This document shows positions 1-8,028 of a stretch of 54,988 nt of DNA, in pieces. The translations under genes and the position numbers were made by a program. Every line of letters starts with the position of its first letter. Position 1 is the first letter of the stretch. Below the pieces are notes generated by a model, which was given only the letters and a program-made list of their open reading frames with translations, made no database searches and had not been told where the DNA came from. Source of the DNA: Legionella drancourtii LLAP12 (lineage in GTDB: Bacteria; Pseudomonadota; Gammaproteobacteria; Legionellales; Legionellaceae); NCBI RefSeq assembly GCF_000162755.2, contig NZ_JH413811.1, positions 117,342 to 172,329 of the forward strand, in the 5' to 3' direction.

Positions 1-1995
1 TTTCACCGCATCATCATCCACCATGACCATTACTTGATCAAAGAAGGCATCGACAGGCTCTCTTAGACTAGCAAGTAATTTCAATAAAGAACCATAATCA
101 GCAGAACGATATAAAGGCTCCACTGCTTGAGTTATTTTATTGACATGAATGTATAAAGACTTTTCTGCGCCTTCTTCAAGCAATGGCTCTTTGATTTCAA
201 CTGATACCGCTTGCTTCCCGGCGTGGTTTAGTAAATTATTGACGCGCTTGCATGCGGCTGAAAGCGAAGCCGCTTCAGGAAGCGTGACGAAGGTTTGCAA
301 AGCCTGCAAACGCTTGTCTAAATCATAAAGCCATTCATCCTGACGTGCCCGCACCGCATGAACTAAGTCCATACTTAACCCTTGCCCTTGATAATAAGAC
401 TGTAGGCGTTCAAGAATAAATGGTTTTAATTCAAGAATTAAATTAGCATCAATCGCTAAAGCAGTCCCATAATGAACAACGGCCTGCTCAATTAAAGTAC
501 TTAAATTTAATGGCGCCGATGAAGAAATTAACAAACGAACCACCGCTAAAGCATGACGTCTTAATTTAAAGGGGTCTTTTACACCAGAAGGTTTTTGCCC
601 AATGGCAAAAATACCAACCAAGGTATCCATTCGATCAGCCAATGATAAAGCCAGGCCTAAATCAGATTCAGGCAAGTTATCCGCAGCAAAACGTGGCATG
701 TATTGCTCATTTAAGGCATGGGCTACTTCTCGGTCCTCACCATCATGTAGTGCATAATAATACCCCATTAAGCCTTGTAACTCAGGAAACTCACCGACCA
801 TTCCAGTTAACAAATCGCATTTACTCAATTCAGCTGCACGTTGAGCCTGGTGCAAGGATAAATTCAACGCTGGACTCAAATAAGTCATTAAGGCTTTTAT
901 ACGTAAAGCCTTATCCTGCAAACTACCCAGTTTTATCTGAAAGACCACCTGTTCCGTTGCGGTAATATGCTGACTTAAAGGATTTTTCTTATCTTGACGA
1001 AAGAAAAACGCGGCATCACTTAAACGTGCACGCATCACTTTCTCATTACCAAGAACGACCTGTAGTGGATTCGTGCTGGCAATATTTGCCACCGTAATGA
1101 AATGAGGTAATAAGTTTCCTTGCTGGTCTTTTAATGCAAAACATTTTTGATGCGCTTGCATGGACGCAATTAATGATTCAGGGGGAACTTCAAGAAATTC
1201 ATCTTCAAAATTAGCGATTAATGCTTGTGGCCATTCAACAATAGAAGTCACTTCATCAAGCAAATCATCGGGCATAATTGCCATTGCTTGTCGCCCAGCA
1301 GCTAATTCCTCAACTTGCTCTTTAATCATCTGCTTTCTCAATGCAAAATCAGCAATGACAAATCCTTCCTTCATCTGGGCTTCGTAACTTTGTGCTGAAG
1401 AGATAGTAATCTCTTGCGGATGATGGAAACGATGCCCACGACTTTCGCGCCCCGTATATATTCCCAGTAACTGATGCTCTAGGATTTCATTTCCATAAAG
1501 CATCACCGCCCAATGGACAGGTCTGGCAAATTCATCATCACCAGACCCCCAACGCATGGGTTTTGCAATGGGTAACGCAGCCAACGATTGAGTTACTAAA
1601 GCGGGTAATAAATCTTTAGTTTTATTGCCACTACTTTGTGTTTCACAAACAATCCAATCGCCTTTATCGGTTGCGATTCGTGAAAGTTGCGCCAATTCTA
1701 CTCCGCAGGATTTAGCAAAACCGAGCAAAGCAGGTGTTGGCTTGCCTTCTTTGTCATAGGCAGCAATTGCTGCAGGGCCACGTCGGGTAATCGTTTGGCT
1801 TTGTTGTTCTGCTTGCAAATCATGGATTACAAGAGCAATACGTCGCGGTGTCGCATAACGCTTCACATCGCCGTAGCTTAATTGTGCTTTATCCAAAGCC
1901 GCTAACAATTGGTTAGCAAACTCATCAGCCAAAGGCCAAACAGCACCTGAAGGTAGTTCTTCACAACCTAATTCAAATATAAAATCATTGACCAT
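1..1995 (-). CDS. glyS: Glycyl-tRNA synthetase beta subunit (3' end beyond window)
   Basis: This is the beta subunit of the alpha2-beta2 glycyl-tRNA synthetase, which charges tRNA-Gly in the cytoplasm. The reading frame is open for 665 codons to the window edge. It starts [17 protein letters not shown], the characteristic N-terminus of GlyS, and at the edge reads QVMVMVDDDAVK, which matches the region close to the family's C-terminus. About 25-30 residues are therefore missing, and they lie outside the window. The start codon overlaps the glyQ stop as TAATG, so the two subunits are probably translationally coupled. No internal stop or frameshift was seen. Confidence 0.93.
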   Translation of the reverse strand, partial: MVNDFIFELGCEELPSGAVWPLADEFANQLLAALDKAQLSYGDVKRYATPRRIALVIHDLQAEQQSQTITRRGPAAIAAYDKEGKPTPALLGFAKSCGVELAQLSRIATDKGDWIVCETQSSGNKTKDLLPALVTQSLAALPIAKPMRWGSGDDEFARPVHWAVMLYGNEILEHQLLGIYTGRESRGHRFHHPQEITISSAQSYEAQMKEGFVIADFALRKQMIKEQVEELAAGRQAMAIMPDDLLDEVTSIVEWPQALIANFEDEFLEVPPESLIASMQAHQKCFALKDQQGNLLPHFITVANIASTNPLQVVLGNEKVMRARLSDAAFFFRQDKKNPLSQHITATEQVVFQIKLGSLQDKALRIKALMTYLSPALNLSLHQAQRAAELSKCDLLTGMVGEFPELQGLMGYYYALHDGEDREVAHALNEQYMPRFAADNLPESDLGLALSLADRMDTLVGIFAIGQKPSGVKDPFKLRRHALAVVRLLISSSAPLNLSTLIEQAVVHYGTALAIDANLILELKPFILERLQSYYQGQGLSMDLVHAVRARQDEWLYDLDKRLQALQTFVTLPEAASLSAACKRVNNLLNHAGKQAVSVEIKEPLLEEGAEKSLYIHVNKITQAVEPLYRSADYGSLLKLLASLREPVDAFFDQVMVMVDDDAVK

Positions 1996-2891
1996 TACAC
2001 ACCTTTTGCCATAGGAAAGCCCAAAGCCTCGCGCGCGTCATAATATGCTTGCGCCACTGCTCTTGATAATTGTCGTACGCGTAAAATATAACGTTGTCTC
2101 TCAGTGACCGAGATGGCTTTACGCGCATCAAGTAGATTAAATGAGTGAGAAGCTTTGATCACCATTTCATACGCAGGAAGCGGCAACTGCAACGCAATCA
2201 ATTTTTGCGCCTCACCTTCATAATAATCAAATTGTCTGAATAATTCATCAACGTTGGCATGTTCAAAATTATAAGCCGACATTTCGACTTCATTTTGGTG
2301 GAACACATTGCCATAAGTCACTACGCCGTTTGCCGTATTACTCCAAGGTAGATCAAATAAATTATCCACGCCTAAAATATACATAGCTAACCGTTCCAGG
2401 CCATAGGTCAATTCACCGGTTACTGGCTTACAGGGCAAACCGCCTGCTTGTTGAAAATAAGTAAATTGTGACACTTCCATGCCATTTTGCCATACTTCCC
2501 AACCCAAACCCCAAGCGCCTAAAGTTGGTGATTCCCAGTTGTCTTCAACAAAACGAATATCATCCGCTAGAGGATCAACACCTAATGCGCGCAGTGAATT
2601 CAAGTATTTATCTTGTATATCTAAAGGAGAAGGCTTCAGTACAACCTGGAACTGATAATAATGCTGTACACGATTAGGGTTGTCACCATAACGACCATCT
2701 GTTGGTCTTCGTGAAGGTTGAACATAAGCAGCCGACCAAGGCTCCGGGCCTATTGCGCGCAAGAAAGTTGCCGGATGAAAGGTACCCGCGCCAACTTCCA
2801 TATCAAAAGGTTGCAGAATAATACAACCTTGAGCAGCCCAATATTGCTGCAGTGTTAGAATAATATCCTGGAATGTAGTTGGTTTTGTCAT
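1995..2891 (-). CDS. glyQ: Glycyl-tRNA synthetase alpha subunit
   Basis: This is the catalytic alpha subunit of tetrameric glycyl-tRNA synthetase, 298 residues, close to the usual length of about 300. The N-terminus ([18 protein letters not shown]) and the stretch [21 protein letters not shown] are diagnostic of the bacterial class II GlyQ fold. It is the first gene of a glyQ-glyS pair with a one-base TAATG overlap. The upstream 170 bp to the dsbA2 terminator must hold its promoter. I saw no T-box-like leader. Confidence 0.96.
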   Translation of the reverse strand: MTKPTTFQDIILTLQQYWAAQGCIILQPFDMEVGAGTFHPATFLRAIGPEPWSAAYVQPSRRPTDGRYGDNPNRVQHYYQFQVVLKPSPLDIQDKYLNSLRALGVDPLADDIRFVEDNWESPTLGAWGLGWEVWQNGMEVSQFTYFQQAGGLPCKPVTGELTYGLERLAMYILGVDNLFDLPWSNTANGVVTYGNVFHQNEVEMSAYNFEHANVDELFRQFDYYEGEAQKLIALQLPLPAYEMVIKASHSFNLLDARKAISVTERQRYILRVRQLSRAVAQAYYDAREALGFPMAKGV

Positions 2892-3013
2892 GAAGATCTC
2901 AAAATTAGCAATGATGATTAATGCAGAGTTTACCTATTTATATCTTCTTCCCCATTCGGGGATAGGAGAAGTCGAGAGAAACTATATTCTCTCTTTTAGC
3001 GTTCACAACTATT

Positions 3014-3050
3014 AAAAATCCCTTCTCTATAGCTAAGAGAAGGGATTTTT
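3014..3050 (-). terminator. Rho-independent terminator after dsbA2
   Basis: A 15-bp perfect stem (arms 3014-3028 and 3036-3050, core ATCCCTTCTCT / AGAGAAGGGAT) with a 7-base loop lies 11 bp past the dsbA2 stop. The minus-strand copy ends in a T-run. The arms carry A and T runs on both sides, so it could work in both directions. Confidence 0.85.
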
Positions 3051-3060
3051 AGAGTAAATC

Positions 3061-3846
3061 TTAGTTACCAGCTGCTTTCTTAATTAGCTCTTGTAATGAT
3101 TCTTCGCTTGCAGCACCTGGAATAAATGAAGGTTCAGTACCTGCTTTAAACTGACCATCTGGAGTAGAAGCAACAATAAACGCAGGAGTTCCCATTAAGT
3201 GTAATTTTTCAGCTAATGCACGATTCGCTTCCAAAACTTCAGCAACATCTTTGCTGTCCATATCCACTTTAAACTTCTTCATGTCTAAACCAATAGATTT
3301 AGCGGAATCCATAATAATCTTGTCATTCAAACGCTTATCAACACCAATCAGCGCACTGTGCATTTCTTTATACTTACCTTGCATACCAGCGGCTAAAGCT
3401 GCTTTGGATGCTAATTCAGAACTCTTACCAAAAATTGGGAATTCTTTGTAAACGACGCGAAGGTCACTGTCTTTCTTAATTAAGCGGTTAATAACAGGTG
3501 ACATTTTTTTGCAATGGATGCATTGGTAATCAAAAAATTCAACGATGGTAACATTACCTTTTGGATTTCCTGCTACAGTCGTTTTACCTTGGAATAATTG
3601 ATCTGTATTGTCTTTAATTGCAGATTGAGCTTGCTGCTGCATGTTTTGTTGTTGTTTTTGTTGCAGCGCTTGCGATGCTTCCAATAAAACTTCTGGGTTA
3701 GCTACTAAATAATCATGGATTACTTTTTCAACTTCCTTTTTTTGTGCATCAGACATAGACGGAGCAGTAGTATCATCTGCCATCAGTGCAGGTGATATTA
3801 AAGATGCTGCCAATGCCCCTACTGTTAATAAATTTGTTAATTTCAC
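3061..3846 (-). CDS. dsbA2: DsbA2/Com1-like periplasmic disulfide oxidoreductase
   Basis: A 261-residue exported thioredoxin-fold protein. Residues 1-23 form a signal peptide ending LMA before DD. Residues 24-90 are a Q-rich helical segment that resembles the dimerisation region of Com1/DsbA2 proteins. A thioredoxin domain follows, with the active site CIHC at Cys109-Cys112 and the cis-proline motif T220-P221. In mature numbering the proline would be residue 198, the position known from L. pneumophila DsbA2 studies. DsbA2 of L. pneumophila acts as both disulfide oxidase and isomerase and is needed for folding of Dot/Icm components; assigning the same role here is inference. A strong terminator follows the gene, and a long palindromic repeat lies 28 bp upstream of the start, which leaves little room for an independent promoter. 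Confidence 0.85.
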   Translation of the reverse strand: MKLTNLLTVGALAASLISPALMADDTTAPSMSDAQKKEVEKVIHDYLVANPEVLLEASQALQQKQQQNMQQQAQSAIKDNTDQLFQGKTTVAGNPKGNVTIVEFFDYQCIHCKKMSPVINRLIKKDSDLRVVYKEFPIFGKSSELASKAALAAGMQGKYKEMHSALIGVDKRLNDKIIMDSAKSIGLDMKKFKVDMDSKDVAEVLEANRALAEKLHLMGTPAFIVASTPDGQFKAGTEPSFIPGAASEESLQELIKKAAGN

Positions 3847-3874
3847 ACAGTTCCCCTTTTTAAATAGTTATGTA

Positions 3875-4021
3875 CTAGGGTCTGCTGACATTTCGCTAGC
3901 TTGAGCCAAAATAGGTTGATTTTCGAGCACCGTAACGCAGCATACCTAAGTATGTGAGTAACGGAGCACAGAAAATCTGCCTATTTTAGCCAAGATAGTA
4001 GAAATGTCAGCAGACCTTAAC
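3875..4021. repeat. Long imperfect palindromic repeat, family A copy 1
   Basis: An element of about 145 bp that can fold almost completely on itself. The outer arms GGTCTGCTGACATTTC (3879-3894) and GAAATGTCAGCAGACC (4001-4016) match perfectly. Further in, GCCAAAATAGG (3905) pairs with CCTATTTTAGC (3980), and a CCGTAAC...GTAACGG stem closes the centre. A homologous copy lies at 47244-47366 with the same order of blocks (GGTCTGyTGA, GAGCCAAAAT, TTGATTTT, GCACCG, GCACAGA, CAGACC). There is no coding potential. The length, palindromy and dispersed copies suggest a MITE-like element. Confidence 0.8.
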
Positions 4022-4100
4022 TTCCAACCGGCACCCTAGCACTCACTTGCAAAAATTTCAATAGTTATAATTCATTAGTTATAGTTAGAGTATTAAGACA

Positions 4101-6278
4101 TTATAATTCTACAGCCAGATTGGCATAAGCTAAAACCAACCATTTAACACCGTGCTCTTTAAACTTAACCTGAACTCGGGTATGCGCCCCACTTCCCTCA
4201 ACCGCCAAAACCACTCCTTGACCAAATTTGGCATGGGTGACACTTTGTCCTAAAGGCAACCCCACAGCCTGAGCTTGGGTTTGTGACACCACCGGTGCTC
4301 TGCTCCTTGGCGCAGCAGAAGATTGAAAGCGCGCTTTAACACGGACTTCATCGAGTAATTCTTGCGGTAATTCGCGCAAAAAGCGTGAAGGGCGATGATA
4401 TTCTTCACGCCCATACTGACGCCGTACTTCAGCATAAGACAAAATCAATTTTTGCATGGCGCGCGTCATCCCGACATAACATAAGCGGCGCTCTTCCTCT
4501 AAACGCCCGGGCTCTTCCATTGATTGTTTTCCAGGAAATACTCCTTCTTCCAGACCCACTAAAAATACGATAGGAAACTCAAGACCCTTCGCTGCGTGCA
4601 AGGTCATTAAATGCACGGAACGTTCATGTGCATCAGCTTGCATCTCGCCTGCCTCAAGTGATGCATGAGCCAAGAATGCATTAACTAAAGGAAGCTCCTC
4701 TTCTTCATCCTGTTCATAACGAAATTGCTTCGCGGCATTGATCAATTCCTGCAAGTTATCAAGGCGCGATTCGGATTTATCGCCTTTAATTTTGCTAAAA
4801 TGTGCATACAAACCACTCATCTGAATCACTGAAGAAAGCTGCTCGTCTAACTCCATCTCTACCGTATTGCGTTGCAGTTCTTCGATTAAGTCAACAAATT
4901 TTGCCAGTGCTAATCCAGCACGCTGAGGCATTTCGCCTGATTGCAATAATGTTTTTGCTGCCTGCCATAAAGAACATTGCTCTGATTTCGCATAATGACG
5001 CACATCTTCCAAGGTTTTTTCACCGATACCACGAGTTGGGAAATTCACCACACGTTCAAATGCCGTATCATCACCTGGGTTAACCAGCAACCGCAAATAA
5101 GCTAAAGTATCTTTAACTTCCGCACGATCAAAGAAACGCAAACCACCATAAATTCGGTAGGCAATCCCCGCACGCAATAATGCCTCTTCAATGACGCGTG
5201 ATTGAGCATTTGAACGATATAAAATAGCAATTTCATCAGCACTCACACCTTGATTAATTTCCATCATAATGCGCTCACTTACAAATCGGGCTTCTTCTAA
5301 CTCATTAAATGCACTAAATACAAGAATTTTTTCACCGGCACTGCCCGCAGTCCATAAATCTTTACCCATACGTGAATTATTATGGGTAATTAATGCATTG
5401 GCCGCATCAAGGATGGTGGATGTTGAGCGATAGTTTTGCTCCAAACGAATAATTTTTGTTCCTTTAAAATCATTCGCAAATTGTTGAATATTTTCTACTT
5501 TAGCACCACGCCAACCATAAATGGATTGATCGTCATCTCCAACCGCTAAAACCGCGCTTCCCTCCCCCGCTAACAAACGAATCCAGGCATATTGAATGGT
5601 ATTTGTATCCTGAAACTCATCGACTAATATCGCTTGAAAGCGTTGACGATAATGAGCCAAAATCTCAGGGTTGTCACGTAAGAGCTCATGAGTGCGCAAT
5701 AATAATTCGGCAAAGTCAATTACACCCGCGGTTTGACAAGCTTGCTCGTAAGCGCTGTAAATAGCCACTAAGGTTTTACCCGGCCCATAATGCAAAGTAT
5801 GCACATGTTGTGGCCGAACACCCTCGTCTTTGCGTCCATTAATAAAAGACTGTGCTTGTTTTACCGGCCATTGTTCTGAATCTAAATTTAGGGCAGCAAT
5901 CACACGTTTGATCACTCGCGCCTGATCTTCAGAATCTAAAATATGAAATTGTTCTGGTAAATTCGCCTCTTTATAATGACGACGTAACAAGCGATGACAT
6001 AGGCCGTGAAAAGTTCCAACCCATAACCCTAAAACAGGTGTAGCAAGCAAGCTATTTAAGCGCGCCCTCATTTCACCAGCGGCTTTGTTCGTAAAGGTTA
6101 CCGCTAGAATTCCATGGGGCGAAATATGCTCTTCTTCAATTAGCCAGGCAATACGGCTGACCAAAACTTTCGTTTTACCGCTCCCCGCGCCAGCTAAAAC
6201 CAACGTGTTACCAAGCGGTGCGGTAACCGCTTCACGTTGTCGTTCGTTTAGGCCTTTGAGAAGTGCAGCAATGGTCAT
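4101..6278 (-). CDS. uvrD: DNA helicase II (UvrD)
   Basis: A superfamily 1A 3'-5' DNA helicase of 725 residues; E. coli UvrD has 720. It acts in nucleotide excision repair and methyl-directed mismatch repair. Visible motifs are the Q-motif LNERQREAVTAP, Walker A AGAGSGKT (residues 29-36), motif Ia TFTNKAAGEMRARL, motif II VDEFQDTN, motif III GDDDQSIYGWRGA, motif IV QNYRSTSTIL and motif VI VGMTRAMQKL. The C-terminal linker and the Tudor-like end (VKFKEHGVKWLVLAYANLAVEL) are intact. The start MTIAALLKGLNERQ suits the family. It could instead be called Rep-like, but the length and C-terminus favour UvrD. Confidence 0.95.
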   Translation of the reverse strand: MTIAALLKGLNERQREAVTAPLGNTLVLAGAGSGKTKVLVSRIAWLIEEEHISPHGILAVTFTNKAAGEMRARLNSLLATPVLGLWVGTFHGLCHRLLRRHYKEANLPEQFHILDSEDQARVIKRVIAALNLDSEQWPVKQAQSFINGRKDEGVRPQHVHTLHYGPGKTLVAIYSAYEQACQTAGVIDFAELLLRTHELLRDNPEILAHYRQRFQAILVDEFQDTNTIQYAWIRLLAGEGSAVLAVGDDDQSIYGWRGAKVENIQQFANDFKGTKIIRLEQNYRSTSTILDAANALITHNNSRMGKDLWTAGSAGEKILVFSAFNELEEARFVSERIMMEINQGVSADEIAILYRSNAQSRVIEEALLRAGIAYRIYGGLRFFDRAEVKDTLAYLRLLVNPGDDTAFERVVNFPTRGIGEKTLEDVRHYAKSEQCSLWQAAKTLLQSGEMPQRAGLALAKFVDLIEELQRNTVEMELDEQLSSVIQMSGLYAHFSKIKGDKSESRLDNLQELINAAKQFRYEQDEEEELPLVNAFLAHASLEAGEMQADAHERSVHLMTLHAAKGLEFPIVFLVGLEEGVFPGKQSMEEPGRLEEERRLCYVGMTRAMQKLILSYAEVRRQYGREEYHRPSRFLRELPQELLDEVRVKARFQSSAAPRSRAPVVSQTQAQAVGLPLGQSVTHAKFGQGVVLAVEGSGAHTRVQVKFKEHGVKWLVLAYANLAVEL

Positions 6279-6517
6279 ACAGATATTCCAACAAAAAATA
6301 GAGCGGGTATTATCATCAATTTGGCATATAAAAACAAAGGTTATATGATGTACAATTTTAGCACATAAGTGGATGGGTTGATTTTTAACTGCAAAGCTTA
6401 ATTTAAATGGTAATATAGCGCCCCTTACCTCCTAAGAAAAGTCACCACCACTTGCATTCAAACTATTCCAAGCGCAGAATAAGAGTATTTGATAACACTG
6501 ATTCTTAAAGGATTAAC

Positions 6518-7480
6518 ATGCATTCCCTCTACCCAGCAATCAAACCTTATATGCAACATGAATTAAAAGTAAGTGATTTGCATACGCTCTATATTGAAGA
6601 AACGGGAAATCCAGAAGGAATACCAGTTATTGTATTACACCCAGGTCCTGGGGCCTGTTCTTCAGATGGCTATTTACGTCGTTTTTTTGACCCGCAACAT
6701 TATCGTATTGTTCTGTTTGATCAACGCGGTTGTGGTCGCTCTTCGCCTCATTTAGAAATTCGTGAAAATACCACGCCCTTATTAATAGATGACATCGATG
6801 CCATCAGAGATTTTTTGGGGTTATCTGAGTTTGTTTTGTCCGGCGGTGGTTGGGGTTCGTTACTCGCCCTGCTTTATGCACAAAAATTTCCACAACAAGT
6901 TAAAGCATTGTTGTTAAATCAAGTATTCTTAGGCAGAAAAGAGGATAATAACTGGTTCTACAAACAAGGCGCCAGTTTAGTCTACCCTGATTATTGGCAA
7001 GAATTTACCAGCAGTGTGCCAGAAAACATGCTCCATGCTATTCCTCAATATTATGCCGATTGTTTGCAAGGAACTAATGAATTAGCACGCATGAGCGCTG
7101 CCAAAAATTGGGCCTTGTGGGAAGCACGTTGTAGTAGTTTGCAGCCGCACCTATACGTTATCGACCAATACAGTGATCCACATTTTGCTCTGGCTCTGGC
7201 TACGTTGGAAACCCATTTCATTACCAATGACTATTTCATCGCGGAAAATCAAGTAATGAATAATGTTCATAAAATAAGACACATTCCTACGTACATCGTA
7301 CATGGTCGTTTTGACTTAATTTCGCCATTAGCGGGCGCGTTTGCATTACATCAGGCAATCCCTGCATCTAATTTAAGAATCGTGCGTGACGCAGGTCATT
7401 CTGACCGCGAATCGGGAATTATTGATGCATTGATCTATGCCAGCAAAGAAATTTCGAAGCAAGGGCTTGATGCATGTTAA
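6518..7480 (+). CDS. pip: Proline iminopeptidase homologue lacking the catalytic serine
   Basis: A 320-residue alpha/beta-hydrolase that aligns along its length with S33 prolyl iminopeptidases, which remove N-terminal proline from peptides. Family blocks are present: IVLFDQRGCGRSSPH, NWFYKQGAS, WALWEARCSS, and the acid and histidine positions IVHGRFD and DAGHSDRE. The nucleophile elbow, normally GGSWGS, reads GGGWGS here, so residue 111 (codon 6848-6850) is Gly in place of the nucleophilic Ser. The oxyanion segment HGGPG is also changed, to HPGPG. Asp and His of the triad remain. The protein is full length and unbroken, so it may be a pseudo-enzyme with a binding role or use an unusual nucleophile. 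It overlaps dtd by 7 bp. Confidence 0.85.
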   Translation: MHSLYPAIKPYMQHELKVSDLHTLYIEETGNPEGIPVIVLHPGPGACSSDGYLRRFFDPQHYRIVLFDQRGCGRSSPHLEIRENTTPLLIDDIDAIRDFLGLSEFVLSGGGWGSLLALLYAQKFPQQVKALLLNQVFLGRKEDNNWFYKQGASLVYPDYWQEFTSSVPENMLHAIPQYYADCLQGTNELARMSAAKNWALWEARCSSLQPHLYVIDQYSDPHFALALATLETHFITNDYFIAENQVMNNVHKIRHIPTYIVHGRFDLISPLAGAFALHQAIPASNLRIVRDAGHSDRESGIIDALIYASKEISKQGLDAC

Positions 7481-7911
7481 TAGTAATTCAACGTGTTACA
7501 GAAGCCCGAGTCGATATTGAGGAAGAAACGGTTGGCAAAATCGCTCAGGGTTTGATGATCCTTTGTGGTTTTGAACCCAATGATACCTTACAAACTATAG
7601 ATAAAATGTTAGACAAATGCATCAATTACCGCATTTTTGACGATGGTCTAGGTAAGATGAATTTAAGTCTAAATGACGTCAACGGTGGTTTGCTATTAGT
7701 ACCGCAATTTACCTTAATGGCCGATACCCAAAAAGGCTTACGGCCTAGTTTTTCAAAGGCTGCGCCACCAGAACTTGGCCGTCAATTGTTTGACTATTTA
7801 TTGACCCGCGCCGCCCAGATGTATCCCCATACCCAAAGCGGTTGCTTTGGCGCGAACATGCAAGTTCATTTATGTAATGATGGTCCTGTGACTTTTTTAT
7901 TGCAATTTTAA
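7474..7911 (+). CDS. dtd: D-aminoacyl-tRNA deacylase
   Basis: A 145-residue cytoplasmic homodimeric enzyme that hydrolyses D-aminoacyl-tRNA (and Gly-tRNA-Ala), a chiral proofreading function. Family motifs are intact: N-terminal MLIVIQRVTEARV, KMNLSLND, PQFTLMADT (usually SQFTLxAD; Pro replaces Ser here), GLRPSFSKAAPP, and the Gly-cis-Pro motif NDGPVTF near the C-terminus. The length equals the E. coli enzyme. Its ATG lies inside the end of the upstream pip homologue (7-bp overlap), so the two are translationally coupled. Confidence 0.95.
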   Translation: MLIVIQRVTEARVDIEEETVGKIAQGLMILCGFEPNDTLQTIDKMLDKCINYRIFDDGLGKMNLSLNDVNGGLLLVPQFTLMADTQKGLRPSFSKAAPPELGRQLFDYLLTRAAQMYPHTQSGCFGANMQVHLCNDGPVTFLLQF

Positions 7912-7918
7912 GCGTAGC

Positions 7919-8008
7919 AATAGGCATCAAGTTAATGAAAAATCCGCTACCTACTTTCCAGCAGCTTGTCCGCGGAACGTAGAAATAGGGATTAGCTTAA
8001 TGCCTATG
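7919..8008. repeat. Palindromic intergenic repeat between dtd and the giant gene
   Basis: Inverted arms ATAGGCATCAAGTTA (7920-7934) and TTAGCTTAATGCCTAT (7992-8007) enclose about 55 bp containing CTTGTCCGCGGAACGT. A similar core, ACGTCCCGCGGACAA in the opposite orientation, occurs near 23538-23552, so this is probably a dispersed repeat. It lies between two convergent genes. Confidence 0.5.
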
Positions 8009-8028
8009 CCCTTCGGGGAATGCGCTCC

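Noticed and set aside
642-1881. Plus-strand frames of 64-107 codons in the first 2 kb
   Set aside because: They lie opposite the continuous glyS frame, have no ribosome-binding sites and encode no recognisable protein.
2892-3013. Hairpins upstream of glyQ as a possible T-box leader
   Set aside because: No T-box sequence or specifier loop is visible, and T-boxes are not expected for glyQS in this group; CCCCATTCGGGG is only a short hairpin.
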